Positions 31,793-41,560 are shown, counted from the first letter of the stretch. The stretch: DNA of 64,000 nt from Bacteroidota bacterium (GCA_018266845.1 JAFDZO010000001.1:31678-95677), one strand, 5' to 3'. Numbers and translations are program-made. Notes: generated by a model not told the origin, from the sequence alone.

Positions 31793-33292
31793 ATGATAAA
31801 TTCTCATTTTATTGACGTTTTAAAGACATTTAATCCTCAAGAGCTGGAAGGTTTTAAAACTTTTCTTGATTCTCCTTACTTTAACAAGAGGAAGAAGCTT
31901 GTTGAATTATTTAATGTCGTAAAGAGTTACTATCCCTTTTTTACAGATGAAAATTTTACACGGGAAAATATTTTTAAAAAAATTTATAAAAAAGAAGACT
32001 TTAATTATGGAAAAATAAATGAAGGGTTAAGCGCTTTATATAAGCTGTCAATGAATTACATTAAACAAAATGCTATTGAAAAAAATAAATTATACCCCGA
32101 TGTAATGTTGATAGAGGAACTGCGAAAGAGATCGCTAAAAAATATTTTTACAATTAAAGATCGAGAAATTAAATCAGAGATAAATCAATTTAATGAATTA
32201 GACTCGAATCTTTTCCTTAAACAGTATCTTATTGAGATTGAAAGAGCAAACTATGTAATTTTATTTGGCAAAAACCATAGAAAAGAGAGAATTGATGGTT
32301 ATTTAAATGTGATGAGAAATATTATGGTGTCCCTTACAAATTTTTATATATCTGAAATTATTTCTTTAAGCGTAAACAATTTCAACTATTCAATTTCCTA
32401 CTCTAGCGAAAGCGGCATTATATTTGAAAAAATTCATAAGTCAGGGTTAATCCAAAGCCTTTTTAAAATTATTGAGCCATTTAATCAATATGACTTTTAT
32501 TTGAGGCTTTTAAATTACTTTTTTGAAGCAATATCTGACATAAATAATAGCAATAAGTATTACGAATATAAGAGCGCGGTTTTTGAAAATTTGAAGAAAA
32601 TGAGCACGGATGATATTAACTACCATATTCAGTGCTTATCTTCGTATTGTATAATAAAGAAAAGGCATGAGAAAAGTGCAGAAGAGTTTTCAAAAGAATA
32701 TGTTAATCTACAGGAAATCATACTTGAAAAGAAATTGTTTATTGATAGCAGGTCAGAATTTCTACATAAAGATTTGTATATAAATCTTTTAACAAATTAT
32801 GATAGCCTTAAAAATAAAGAAAAAGTAAAATTTCTTCTTCAATACTCAAAATATCTTCACCCGGAATTACGTAATGATTTAAAAAACTATGGAGAGGCAT
32901 TATATCATTTTCTCAATTTCTCTTATCAAAAAGCATTAATAAAATTGTATACAGTTAAATTGGACGATAAGTCTCTTGAATCAAGAGTTAACAATCTTCA
33001 GATAAGGTGTTTGTATGAAACAAATGATTTTGTGAGATGTGTAGAAAAAATCAATTTGTATAAAAAGCAAAATAGAAAAAATAATTTTCTTTCTAAAAAG
33101 AAAATTGATAAAGAGCTTGCTTTTCTTTTATTGGTAGAAAACTTAATAAAAGTAAAAGAAAACAAAGGAAAGTTTGATGCTGAATTCCTTAAAAACAAAA
33201 TCGAAAAAGATGAATTTATTCCCTCAAAAGAGTGGCTTATTGAAAAATGCTACGAGCTTTACGAAAAGCCGAAACAGATTTCCAATTATTGA
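31793..33292 (+). CDS. Unknown helical protein, paralogue of the 22332-23741 product
   Basis: A 499-residue Lys/Asn/Ile-rich protein, predicted almost entirely helical and cytoplasmic. Its first ~100 residues match the 22332 protein (shared pattern LKTF..(E/Q)E...F..FL.SP, YYP, ENFT), and the remainder is similarly spaced but divergent. It is more AT-rich in codon use than its neighbours. ATG at 31793; a strong terminator follows 7 bp after the stop, so it is a single-gene unit. Function unknown; TPR-like helical repeats are possible in the C-terminal half. Confidence 0.8.
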   Translation: MINSHFIDVLKTFNPQELEGFKTFLDSPYFNKRKKLVELFNVVKSYYPFFTDENFTRENIFKKIYKKEDFNYGKINEGLSALYKLSMNYIKQNAIEKNKLYPDVMLIEELRKRSLKNIFTIKDREIKSEINQFNELDSNLFLKQYLIEIERANYVILFGKNHRKERIDGYLNVMRNIMVSLTNFYISEIISLSVNNFNYSISYSSESGIIFEKIHKSGLIQSLFKIIEPFNQYDFYLRLLNYFFEAISDINNSNKYYEYKSAVFENLKKMSTDDINYHIQCLSSYCIIKKRHEKSAEEFSKEYVNLQEIILEKKLFIDSRSEFLHKDLYINLLTNYDSLKNKEKVKFLLQYSKYLHPELRNDLKNYGEALYHFLNFSYQKALIKLYTVKLDDKSLESRVNNLQIRCLYETNDFVRCVEKINLYKKQNRKNNFLSKKKIDKELAFLLLVENLIKVKENKGKFDAEFLKNKIEKDEFIPSKEWLIEKCYELYEKPKQISNY

Positions 33293-33298
33293 AAAGCT

Positions 33299-33324
33299 CC
33301 CCGCAGTTACCTGCGGGGTTTTTT
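33299..33324 (+). terminator. Rho-independent terminator
   Basis: Perfect 8-bp stem ccccgcag / ctgcgggg, tetraloop ttac, six T. It ends the 31793 gene. Confidence 0.93.
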
Positions 33325-33367
33325 ATAGCAGGGAGCAGACTATAATTGCTTTTTGAGTCATGAGAGT

Positions 33368-34696
33368 TTATTTTAAGAGAGTCATTTTTTTTACTTCACT
33401 TACACCATCAGTTTCTAACCTGTAAAAGTAAACACCGCTCGAAAGCCCTTCGCCCGAAAAACTTGCTTCATAATATCCGGGCTGTTGATATTCCGAAACA
33501 ACCTTTTCAACAACTCTGCCGTTAATATCATATACTATCAGACTTACGAAAGATGAGTTGTGTATTCCGTATCTGATGTTAGTTGTAGGATTAAAAGGAT
33601 TGGGAAAATTCTGCATTAGCTCTATAGAGTTCGGTACAAATCCTTCAATCTTTTTTATTGAAGTAACACTTTGAACTATAGGGGAAAGCTGTCTTATTAC
33701 ATCGTTCATTCCTTCCGATAAATCAGGGTGAACTTTATCTGCTCCAAGAAATCTGTTTTCATTAGAGCTGAATAAGGCATATAAATCAAGCCCGCGCTTC
33801 ACCTTCGGGTTAGCGGCATTTTCGTTCATAACAGTGTTCCATATATCCCTGTATTGAATCTGCGTAGAAGCATCTACGAAACTTTCTTTAGTATGATGAA
33901 TAGAATTGTAAACAACCTTTACTCCTAATCCATTCAAAAAAGAAATATAATTTCTCATATCATTCCCGAAGCTTGAAGCAGGGTATCCGTTATGAGCATT
34001 GTTTGCTCCGAAAAAGAAAACTGCAATAGGGTATGCAGTATGGTTTGCATATCTTCCTCCAGCAAGATATTCGTTGTGATAGTCATTATACCAATCGGAG
34101 TGCTGCGAGCCGTTTACACCTCTATTTATAACAGATATTTTTTTTCCGGTTGATAAGCGCAGAGCAGTCTGAAGCATGTGGGCTGCATTATCCTGATAAT
34201 TATATGACTCATCTCCGCAGCGTATAAGTGTTTTCAACATGCACTGGTCTCCGTAATCTATAAGCGAGTGTCCCCATAACACAATGTGGAGAGTGTCTGC
34301 TCCGCTTAAAACCGGCTCTGCCGATGTTGTAAAATTTATCACATTACTTGAAGGCGACCAAAGGCTGCCGTTATTGTAAATTGCGTTTGCAATGTACTGC
34401 TGCCCCGCTTTGCAGCCTAAAATATTTTTTGAGGTCAAGTCGTATTGGTCTGCAGTAAAAGGAAAAGACATCCAGCTTCCCGAAGTATCGCACTGATTCC
34501 ACCATGTGTCCATTACCGTATCGCCTGCCGCTTCTCTTATTATCCAACGCGTATTTTTTACCTCCGGTGATACGTTTGTAAGAGTTAATGTAAAGCTGCC
34601 CCATGTAATATTTGAAACAGAAATTACCGGAGCGCTTAACTGAGCATAAATAGGGAATGAAACGAGAAGAAATAAAATTAAGATTTTATGTTTCAT
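33368..34696 (-). CDS. Secreted SGNH/GDSL-type hydrolase with T9SS sorting domain
   Basis: A 442-residue exported protein (signal peptide to about FPIYAQ). A ~100-residue beta region resembling a fibronectin III fold is followed by an SGNH-like domain: block I WGHSLID with the presumed nucleophile Ser, an Asn block in FFFGANNAHN, and block V DKVHPD with the His. GDS is replaced by GHS. Enzymes of this fold deacylate or deacetylate polysaccharides or lipids; substrate unknown. The C-terminus is a T9SS sorting domain (MQNFPNPFNPTTNIRY, ending KKMTLLK). It precedes no operon partner and follows another T9SS gene on the same strand by 94 bp. Confidence 0.78.
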   Translation of the reverse strand: MKHKILILFLLVSFPIYAQLSAPVISVSNITWGSFTLTLTNVSPEVKNTRWIIREAAGDTVMDTWWNQCDTSGSWMSFPFTADQYDLTSKNILGCKAGQQYIANAIYNNGSLWSPSSNVINFTTSAEPVLSGADTLHIVLWGHSLIDYGDQCMLKTLIRCGDESYNYQDNAAHMLQTALRLSTGKKISVINRGVNGSQHSDWYNDYHNEYLAGGRYANHTAYPIAVFFFGANNAHNGYPASSFGNDMRNYISFLNGLGVKVVYNSIHHTKESFVDASTQIQYRDIWNTVMNENAANPKVKRGLDLYALFSSNENRFLGADKVHPDLSEGMNDVIRQLSPIVQSVTSIKKIEGFVPNSIELMQNFPNPFNPTTNIRYGIHNSSFVSLIVYDINGRVVEKVVSEYQQPGYYEASFSGEGLSSGVYFYRLETDGVSEVKKMTLLK

Positions 34697-34790
34697 ATTC
34701 TTGTTTTGAAGATTTCTATTTGTTCTATTATTTAGGTTTAAAATTATTTGTCAGTATTTTTTCTTACAACCGGCAACAATAAACCGATAG

Positions 34791-37367
34791 CTATTTTACC
34801 ACCATCATCTTCTTTGTATCAATAAAATCTTCAGTTGTCAGCCTATAGAAATATACGCCTGATGAAAGGTCATAACCGCTGAATTTAGTAATCTGCTTTC
34901 CTGCCCGTCTGTATTCATCAATTAAAGTAGCAATCAATTTTCCTGTAATATCAAAAACCTGCAGCTTAACGCCTCCGCCTTTTTTCATATTGAATTCAAT
35001 CGTTGTTAATGGATTAAACGGATTCGGATAGTTTTGCTTCAGGTAATAGTCGTTCACAATGGAGCCGTTGTTTCCGATTACCGATGGGTCTTCGGATAAA
35101 TCGCGGATATAAATTCCTCTCCCAAATGTTGCAGCAAATATTATAAAGTGGTCAGATACAAATCCGCTGTCTATATATGTCATTTCGGTAACCTTTACCG
35201 CTTTAGGAGCGCCATTATCCCATTTGTACCAGTGGTTACCTCCGTCAGTTGTGCCAAAAAATCCGAATCCCTGTGTGCCCACATATATTTTATTAGGGTC
35301 AGTCGGATGGGCAACAACATCTGCCATCGGAACGTCATCCAATCCTGCTCCTGTTATGTTCACCCAGTTTAACCCAAGGTTTGTTGAGCGGAAAATTTTA
35401 TTTCCAACTGAATTTGTTCCGCTCGTTATTGCGAATGCTATGTTCGGGTTACGCGGGCTGAATCTCACGCGCTCGATTTGATTTTTTCCGACTCCGTTTG
35501 GAGTTCTGTCGCCCCACGTTCCGCCGCTGTAAACTTTCAGCTTTCCTGTATTAACTCCTCCCGTATCATTGGGGCATGCGAAGACCGTTCCGTTATCACT
35601 TACTGTTATCATTCTGTTAATAAAGTATGGTCCTGTGGGGCAGTTTAAATCGTTCCATGAGCTTCCGTCGTTAGTTGACATCCATACGGTCTTGCATACG
35701 TTTGTATATAAATTTACTGGGGACTGTTTGTCGGTTCTGATACATTGATACCATTGACCGCAGGGATTGGATATATTTGAACTTATATCTGACCAAGTTG
35801 TATAATCTCCTCCCGATGTGCTTTTGAACCATCTGAATGGAAGTCCTCCTGTAGGAAAAACTCCAACACTGCAATAAACTTTATTGGTATTAAAAGGATG
35901 AAAAGCCACTCCTGAGCCGTCGCCTCCAAGAGTCATCTTATAATTATCACCGCCAAGATGAGAAATGCAGACACCATTGTGTTCCAGCCCGATTGCCTGG
36001 TCAAGCTCGAATGAAGGACTTATTGCAATGTAAAAAATTTCAGAGCATGCCATTACATTATCAGGTGTGAACCATGTTGCCCCTTTATCGGTCGATTTAA
36101 AAACTCCACCATCGCAGGTGCACCAGACTTCTGTGTTACTCTTCCATGCAATTGATGTTACGTCCGGGTGCATATAGTTATCATCCACTTGTGTCCACTC
36201 AGTTCCGCCGTTTGTTGAGCGCGCCATAAAAACACCTCCTGCAATTACCGTATTCGGGTCGTTCGGGCAAACGCCAATGGCGCAATTATTGAATCCCTGA
36301 TTACCTAAGATTGCCCGTGCATTTGTATCTAAAGACCAGTTTGCTCCGCTATTAGTGCTTTTGGCAATGCCGAATGTTTTATTTGTTAAATCAACTATGT
36401 TTGCGAACAAAAAATTCGGGAAGTTTTTGCAAACAGTAATTCTGGAATTTCTTATTGTAGTAGCGGGCTGGTAAATGAGATTCCAGTTTAATCCTGCATT
36501 AGTTGATTTATAAAATCCTCTTCTTATTGAACCTTCTCTCACCGCATACATTATATCAGGGTTTGAAGGGTCAAGCTGAAGGTCTGAGATTCTTTGAAAG
36601 TTTTCAATTGTTGTATCGCCAACAATAATTTTGTCCCAGCTTGAGCCGTCATTTGATGTTCTGAACAAACCCTCCGAAGAAGCTGCGAGAATTATGTTCG
36701 GATTTGTTCTGTGAAACTTTATTGAGTTGAACCAATACGGAGTCTGCCCTGGCAGGTTTTGCTGCTGGAATGTTGCAGCATTATTTCTGGTTCTCCAAAG
36801 CCCTGTACCTCCGTCATCATTTCCGGGGCGGTAAAGTCCTGTACCGACAAAGAAATCTGAATCATGTGCCGGATGAGTTGCAAATGCTCCGATTTTTTGC
36901 GTGTTTAGGTTTTCAGAATAAGGAATAGGAACAGTTAAAAAAGGTCCTGCCCACAATCCGCCGTGGGCAGAGGCAATCCAGTAATTGCCGTTGCGGTCGA
37001 AATCTACCATCATACATCTGCCGGTATATTTTTGCAGAACATCTGAAGAATACATGTTTCTGATTCCCGCGGGACCATACATAGACCACGGGATTAACTG
37101 CGCATCTTCCTGTGAGCGTTTGTTCTTGTGGTAATTATCAAGATTGTTCCAGATTTCGTTTTGCTTTTCTGGAGAAATATTTACAAATCTTTTGTTTTCA
37201 AGTTCGGCATCTTTTTCTTTGTTTTCAAAATTTTCTTTTTCTTCGTTTTCAAATATTTCATGCTTACCCGATTCATTTTCTATTTTGTCGTTGCTTTCTT
37301 TTAAAATAAAAGCAGTAAGGAAAACTGCTGCTGCAAAAAGAGAGAAGAGAGAAATCTTAAATTTCAT
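34791..37367 (-). CDS. Secreted BNR/sortilin-like propeller protein with T9SS sorting domain
   Basis: An 858-residue protein with an N-terminal hydrophobic leader followed by a Glu/Lys-rich stretch (26-60), then BNR repeats (GLFRTSNDGSSWDKI, GVFKSTDKGATWF) forming large propellers, and a sorting domain (KQNYPNPFNPLTTIEF, ending KKMMVVK). Layout and motifs resemble the 23778 product, and both have a charged segment after the leader. Its ATG overlaps the TGA of a small membrane protein gene (ATGA at 37364-37367), so the two are translationally coupled. Confidence 0.86.
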   Translation of the reverse strand: MKFKISLFSLFAAAVFLTAFILKESNDKIENESGKHEIFENEEKENFENKEKDAELENKRFVNISPEKQNEIWNNLDNYHKNKRSQEDAQLIPWSMYGPAGIRNMYSSDVLQKYTGRCMMVDFDRNGNYWIASAHGGLWAGPFLTVPIPYSENLNTQKIGAFATHPAHDSDFFVGTGLYRPGNDDGGTGLWRTRNNAATFQQQNLPGQTPYWFNSIKFHRTNPNIILAASSEGLFRTSNDGSSWDKIIVGDTTIENFQRISDLQLDPSNPDIMYAVREGSIRRGFYKSTNAGLNWNLIYQPATTIRNSRITVCKNFPNFLFANIVDLTNKTFGIAKSTNSGANWSLDTNARAILGNQGFNNCAIGVCPNDPNTVIAGGVFMARSTNGGTEWTQVDDNYMHPDVTSIAWKSNTEVWCTCDGGVFKSTDKGATWFTPDNVMACSEIFYIAISPSFELDQAIGLEHNGVCISHLGGDNYKMTLGGDGSGVAFHPFNTNKVYCSVGVFPTGGLPFRWFKSTSGGDYTTWSDISSNISNPCGQWYQCIRTDKQSPVNLYTNVCKTVWMSTNDGSSWNDLNCPTGPYFINRMITVSDNGTVFACPNDTGGVNTGKLKVYSGGTWGDRTPNGVGKNQIERVRFSPRNPNIAFAITSGTNSVGNKIFRSTNLGLNWVNITGAGLDDVPMADVVAHPTDPNKIYVGTQGFGFFGTTDGGNHWYKWDNGAPKAVKVTEMTYIDSGFVSDHFIIFAATFGRGIYIRDLSEDPSVIGNNGSIVNDYYLKQNYPNPFNPLTTIEFNMKKGGGVKLQVFDITGKLIATLIDEYRRAGKQITKFSGYDLSSGVYFYRLTTEDFIDTKKMMVVK

Positions 37368-37591
37368 AAGACTATTATTAAGGTTATTAAAATTAAAGTT
37401 ATAATTGTCAGCAGTACAATTGTCAAAAATTTTCTTTTTACTTTTGCTTTTAGGCTGACTGCTGCTATAACTAGATTTGATAGGGAGCCGAGAAAGAGAT
37501 AAGATTGTCTTTCAGAGAAAATTATAGCCGTTACCAATATCGCGGCTATTGTTGTTACCAGGTATATTAAGACAAGATTTTCGTATCTCAT
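37364..37591 (-). CDS. Small two-span membrane protein coupled to a T9SS gene
   Basis: A 75-residue protein with hydrophobic segments at about 5-25 and 55-75, separated by a basic turn (KAKVKRKF). Its stop overlaps the start of the 34791-37367 propeller gene in an ATGA, good evidence that it is translated. No family recognised. It could be an accessory of that secreted protein (inference). Confidence 0.6.
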   Translation of the reverse strand: MRYENLVLIYLVTTIAAILVTAIIFSERQSYLFLGSLSNLVIAAVSLKAKVKRKFLTIVLLTIITLILITLIIVL

Positions 37592-38269
37592 AAAGATTTC
37601 TGATACAAAAATACCTTTTTTGCCCTCCTTCAGGCATTAAATATTATGACTTTTTTATGTAAAAAAGCGACAAATTCTGTTTCTTAACCGATTTTTAGAG
37701 TCCGGCGCTTTAGTACATTAATAATATAGTGAAATTTTTGCGCGGCTGTCTAACAGTTTATTTTGAGTTTGTATCTTTTAAACCGATTCTGGTGAATGAA
37801 TATATCAAAATGGTAGTGATTTGGAGTTTTTCTTTTGCTTATGTTCTTTTCAATAATTCAGGCAAAAATCGTTTAGCTTTGAAAAGAAATTCATTTTTAT
37901 GAAAATCTAATCACTAAACTTATAATAAACAAAAATATATTATTTCGAGTAGGTAATATGAGCAAAACACTGCAATTTTGAGCTTAGGAAATCAATAGCA
38001 AGAGATATGGGTGTAACTGACTTTCTTCGTAATGAGGAAAAAATCAAAATGTATTGTAGTTTTAAAGAATGAATATTTTGTGGGATTTTTCAACCAGAAA
38101 CAGGTTTTTAGCAGCTTTAACGGTCTTGCAACTTTTGCTATACTTTTACGAATACATTATTATTATATTCCACTCGCACAACCTCCTATATACTCGCACA
38201 TAAATAGGAAACATTCAAATCCAGTATTGTAAGTTTTCCGTAATTTTTTATAAATAAAATATTTGTGTG
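37592..38269. other. 678-bp AT-rich intergenic region
   Basis: The region separates a minus-strand operon from the cytochrome gene and must hold both promoters. At 37962-38072 there is a stop-bounded frame with protein-like composition (contains LRKSIARDMGVTDFLRNEEK) but no start codon near its beginning; it may be a remnant of a decayed gene. The open frame 38032-38232 is in another phase and not convincing. Confidence 0.4.
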
Positions 38270-39250
38270 ATGAAGAAATTCCTCAAAGTTGTTTACATCC
38301 TTTTGCTTATAATAGCAGTGGGACTCGTTTCAGGTTACATTTACATGCAGAAAAAATTCCCTGCCGTAGGTGAAGCTCCAAACATAAAAATTGAACCAAC
38401 CGAACAGCGTCTTGCGCGCGGTAAATATTTATTCAATAGCGTTGCAGGATGTGCTGACTGCCACTCGACCAGAGACTGGTCAAAGCTGACAGGACCCATT
38501 GTTCCCGGTACAGAAGGAAAAGGTGGAGAACCGTTTGATGAAAGAATCGGCTTGCCCGGCTCATTTCCTTCCAAAAATATTACACCGGCAGCGCTTGGAA
38601 ACTGGACAGACGGCGAAATTTACAGAGCCATTACATCAGGCGTAAGTAAAGATGGCGAACCTCTTTTCCCGATTATGCCTTATCCAAATTTTGCAAAAAT
38701 GGATAAGGAAGATATATATTCAATCATTGCTTACTTAAGAACACTTGCCCCGATTCAGAATGAAGTTCCAAAGCACGATGCAAAGTTTCCGATGAATTTA
38801 ATTATGCGCACCATACCGGCGCCTCCTGACCATCAGCCTATTCCCGATAGAAGTAATACAGTAGCTTACGGAAAGTATCTCGTTACATCGGCTGGCTGCG
38901 GTGAATGTCATTCTCAATCCGATAAAGGCGTTCCTGTTGCCGGTAAAGAATTTGCCGGAGGTGTAGTGTTCGATATAGGACCATGGATTAACCAGTCTGC
39001 AAACATTACGCCCGATAACGAAACAGGTATAGGGAAATGGACTAAGGAAGATTTTATTAAAAGATTCAAATCATGCTCGACACCGGAATACAAAAATACT
39101 GCCTGGAAGGAAGGTGAGTTCCAGACTATAATGCCCTGGACTTTTGTTTCCCAGATGTCAGAGGAAGATTTAGGCGCAATCTATGATTATCTGCATTCTT
39201 TGCCCGCTGTAAAAAATTCTGTTGAAAAGTTTAAGCCCGGAAAAAAGTAA
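38270..39250 (+). CDS. Diheme c-type cytochrome
   Basis: About 326 residues: an N-terminal membrane anchor (1-25) and two class I cytochrome c domains with CxxCH haem sites, CADCH (about 61-65) and CGECH (about 211-215). Each is followed by an LxxYLxxL-type C-terminal helix (IIAYLRTL, IYDYLHSL) and a candidate Met ligand in the PIMPYPNF and TIMPWTF regions. It should sit on the periplasmic face and carry electrons, like cytochrome subunits associated with membrane dehydrogenases. ATG at 38270 is preferred to the GTG at 38267. No dehydrogenase or oxidase gene adjoins. A terminator follows. Confidence 0.9.
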   Translation: MKKFLKVVYILLLIIAVGLVSGYIYMQKKFPAVGEAPNIKIEPTEQRLARGKYLFNSVAGCADCHSTRDWSKLTGPIVPGTEGKGGEPFDERIGLPGSFPSKNITPAALGNWTDGEIYRAITSGVSKDGEPLFPIMPYPNFAKMDKEDIYSIIAYLRTLAPIQNEVPKHDAKFPMNLIMRTIPAPPDHQPIPDRSNTVAYGKYLVTSAGCGECHSQSDKGVPVAGKEFAGGVVFDIGPWINQSANITPDNETGIGKWTKEDFIKRFKSCSTPEYKNTAWKEGEFQTIMPWTFVSQMSEEDLGAIYDYLHSLPAVKNSVEKFKPGKK

Positions 39251-39280
39251 TAAACCGGGTTACTCCATAATTATATATTA

Positions 39281-39314
39281 AACCTCTCTTGCTGTTTGCA
39301 GGAGAGGTTTTTTT
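39281..39314 (+). terminator. Rho-independent terminator of the cytochrome gene
   Basis: A 12-bp stem (aacctctcttgc / gcaggagaggtt, one G-U) and a T-run. Its position also shows that the downstream GNAT gene starts at 39365 and not at an upstream in-frame codon at 39296. Confidence 0.9.
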
Positions 39315-39364
39315 ATACCTTCTTATTTGCTTTTTTCTTTTCACGCCTTGCAGTAACTTTAACT

Positions 39365-39820
39365 ATGACTAATACAATAACAATTATTCCGGCTGCCCTG
39401 GAGAATCTTGATGAACTTGCCGTATTGTTCCAAAAGTACCGGATATTTTATAAGAAAGAACCCGATACCGAAGGGGAGAAAGATTTTCTCAGAGATAGAA
39501 TCACAAAAAAAGAATCTGTTATTTATCTTGCAAAATGCGAAGATAAATATATAGGATTCGTTCAGCTTTTTCCAATATTTACTTCTACAAGAATTTCACG
39601 TTTATGGCTGCTGAATGATTTATATGTTGATGAAGATTTTAGAAAAACGGGCGCAGCTACAAGGCTAATTGAGAAATCAAAAGAGCTTGCAAGAGAAACA
39701 AATACGGCTGGATTGATGCTTCAGACGGCAAAAACGAATTTAACGGCGCAGAGTGTCTATGACAAGAATGACTTTGTTAAAGACGATGATTTTTACACTT
39801 ATTATTGGTTTAATAAATAA
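39365..39820 (+). CDS. GNAT-family N-acetyltransferase
   Basis: About 151 residues. The acetyl-CoA binding block LLNDLYVDEDFRKTGAATRLI (motif A, R..G.A form) is followed by a strand GLMLQTA and Asn/Tyr helix NLTAQSVYDKNDF. Such enzymes acetylate small amines or protein N-termini; substrate unknown. ATG at 39365 is supported by the terminator just upstream. A paralogue follows 134 bp downstream, suggesting a duplication. Confidence 0.88.
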   Translation: MTNTITIIPAALENLDELAVLFQKYRIFYKKEPDTEGEKDFLRDRITKKESVIYLAKCEDKYIGFVQLFPIFTSTRISRLWLLNDLYVDEDFRKTGAATRLIEKSKELARETNTAGLMLQTAKTNLTAQSVYDKNDFVKDDDFYTYYWFNK

Positions 39821-39953
39821 AATTATAATCATAAAATTTTCTTAATAAAAGGGGCAGCGGGCTTAATTTTTGAAACCCAACGGGTTTCGTAAAAAAGAAT
39901 TTTTTTATTATTGGGAGAATAATTCCTGATAGGAAAATTAAATCCTAACTCCA

Positions 39954-40433
39954 ATGACAGAGCAAAAAGAAATAACAGAACTTGATGAGGAGCTTCTTCC
40001 CGAATTCATACGTCTGTTTCACGATTACAGAATATCGCTTGGCTTGCATTCTGTTCCCATTGCTGAAGAAAAATTTCTGAGAAAAAGATTTTATGACGGC
40101 GATTTTCACGTAATACTTGCAAGTGTAATGTTCAACAGCGGAATTATTGAATATACGGAATATGCAGGATTTGCAATTCTCTATCCTTTTTATTCCACAA
40201 TTCAGCTTAAAAAAATCTGGCTGCTTAATGATATTTTTGTTGAAAAGAAATATAGGCATCAGGGGATAGGAACAATGCTCCTTGAAACCTGCATAAATAT
40301 TTCGGAGAAAACAGAATCATGCGGAATCGTGCTTGAAACTCTAATTGAAAGTTTCGGCGCGAAAAAGCTTGTTGAGAAAAGGGGTCTTGTAAAAGACAAC
40401 TATACTTACGCTTATTATAGAGAACATAAATAA
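39954..40433 (+). CDS. GNAT-family N-acetyltransferase, paralogue
   Basis: A 159-residue protein with motif A LLNDIFVEKKYRHQGIGTMLL (the Q/R-x-x-G-x-G/A loop that binds the CoA pyrophosphate), preceded by the same KIWLLND strand as its upstream neighbour. It begins the tightly packed run of plus-strand genes that continues to 47.6 kb, with the ABM gene starting 7 bp after its stop. Substrate unknown. Confidence 0.88.
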   Translation: MTEQKEITELDEELLPEFIRLFHDYRISLGLHSVPIAEEKFLRKRFYDGDFHVILASVMFNSGIIEYTEYAGFAILYPFYSTIQLKKIWLLNDIFVEKKYRHQGIGTMLLETCINISEKTESCGIVLETLIESFGAKKLVEKRGLVKDNYTYAYYREHK

Positions 40434-40439
40434 AATTGC

Positions 40440-40772
40440 ATGGGATTTGTAGTGCTTGCTCCTTACAAAGTAAGGAAAGAAAATCAAAAAGAATTTTTTG
40501 AAGTTTTAAAAGCAAAAAGAAAATATTTTCTTGAAAACGGTTTTATGACTTCAAGGGTTCCAATGCTATTAAAATCGAAACATGACGATGAAATTCTGAT
40601 TGATGTTTTTGAATGGACGAGTGAAGAGCATATAGATTTAGCTCATAAAGATACCGGAGTAAGAGAATTGTGGGCGAAAATGGATGAGTTGTGGGAAAAG
40701 GGAGGTTTCAAGCTGAGTGAATTGAAAGAGAGCGAGCTTTCTTTCCCAAATTTCATTCCGGTGGATTTGTAA
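40440..40772 (+). CDS. ABM/dimeric alpha-beta barrel-like protein
   Basis: A 110-residue protein with the ferredoxin-like beta-alpha-beta pattern of antibiotic-biosynthesis-monooxygenase (ABM) or NIPSNAP-like domains: FVVLAPYKVRKENQKEFFEVL, then ILIDVFEWTSEEHIDLAHK and a C-terminal helix LWAKMDELW. No cofactor motif is expected for this fold. The stop TAA overlaps the ATG of the PAP2 gene (TAATG), so the two are coupled. Confidence 0.65.
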   Translation: MGFVVLAPYKVRKENQKEFFEVLKAKRKYFLENGFMTSRVPMLLKSKHDDEILIDVFEWTSEEHIDLAHKDTGVRELWAKMDELWEKGGFKLSELKESELSFPNFIPVDL

Positions 40773-41560
40773 TGAAAAGATTTTCTTCTGTAAACCGCCA
40801 TATAATAAAATACGCCACCTTAGCCGTATTTATACTTATTGTCTTTTCTTTATTGCTGCCGGCTGGTTATAACTCCTACATTACAGAAGATTTTCTTACC
40901 TATTTTTGGGTTGCCGCATCTCTTTCATGCAATCCTCCCGCCGTGCTGGTTTCAATGGTGATTATACTTTTTCTTTTAATTTTCTCCACTAAGAAATTTA
41001 TCCGAATTCACCACTCGTTTATTATTTTCCTGTTGATAGGAACTGTTTTACTTTCTGCCGGTGTTTACTTTATTAATTTTTTGAAATCGGAGTTTCCCAA
41101 GCCGCGTCCCTTTCATGAGTTTCTTTCTTCACGTAATTTGCTTCGGGAAAATCTGGAAAATTTTACGCAGCTTTCAGATACACAAAGAAAGCTTGAGCTT
41201 AGCAGCGATTCCCTTATTCAGAAAATTCCTGAAGGAGTAAGCCCTATTGTTTACAAAATCTGGCTTGCAGAGCCGGCACTGTCGTTCCCTTCTGCGCATG
41301 CTTTTAATTCGGTTTTTATCGGTATTGTTTACTCGTGCATTTTATTTTTTACTATTCAAAACAAAAAGATAAAAAAAATTTATTTTGCTCCTTTGATATG
41401 GATGATATTTGTTTCAGTCTCCAGAATTGTTTTGGGATTTCATCATAAAACGGATGTCATATTCGGTTCGCTAATGGGGTATTGCGCTGCGCTGTTGTTT
41501 GTTTATTCAGGGGCATTAAACAAAATAATTTTTATTAACCGAGGAAAAGATGCTGCCTGA
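40772..41560 (+). CDS. PAP2-family membrane phosphatase
   Basis: A 262-residue membrane protein with PAP2 blocks KPRP (a degenerate first block, SEFPKPRPFHEF), SFPSAHAF (PSGH block with Ala in place of Gly) and SRIVLGFHHKTD (SR-x5-H-x3-D). It is probably a lipid phosphate phosphatase. Its start overlaps the ABM stop, and its 3' end overlaps the next gene by 11 bp. It is a second, distant PAP2 protein beside that at 1.4 kb. Confidence 0.85.
   Translation: MKRFSSVNRHIIKYATLAVFILIVFSLLLPAGYNSYITEDFLTYFWVAASLSCNPPAVLVSMVIILFLLIFSTKKFIRIHHSFIIFLLIGTVLLSAGVYFINFLKSEFPKPRPFHEFLSSRNLLRENLENFTQLSDTQRKLELSSDSLIQKIPEGVSPIVYKIWLAEPALSFPSAHAFNSVFIGIVYSCILFFTIQNKKIKKIYFAPLIWMIFVSVSRIVLGFHHKTDVIFGSLMGYCAALLFVYSGALNKIIFINRGKDAA

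Noticed and set aside
37962..38072. Stop-bounded frame with LRKSIARDMGVTDFLRNEEK
   Set aside because: No start codon at the beginning and only 37 codons; possibly a gene remnant but not enough to call a gene.
39296..39364. N-terminal extension of the first GNAT gene
   Set aside because: This stretch contains the terminator of the cytochrome gene; ATG at 39365 gives the normal family start.
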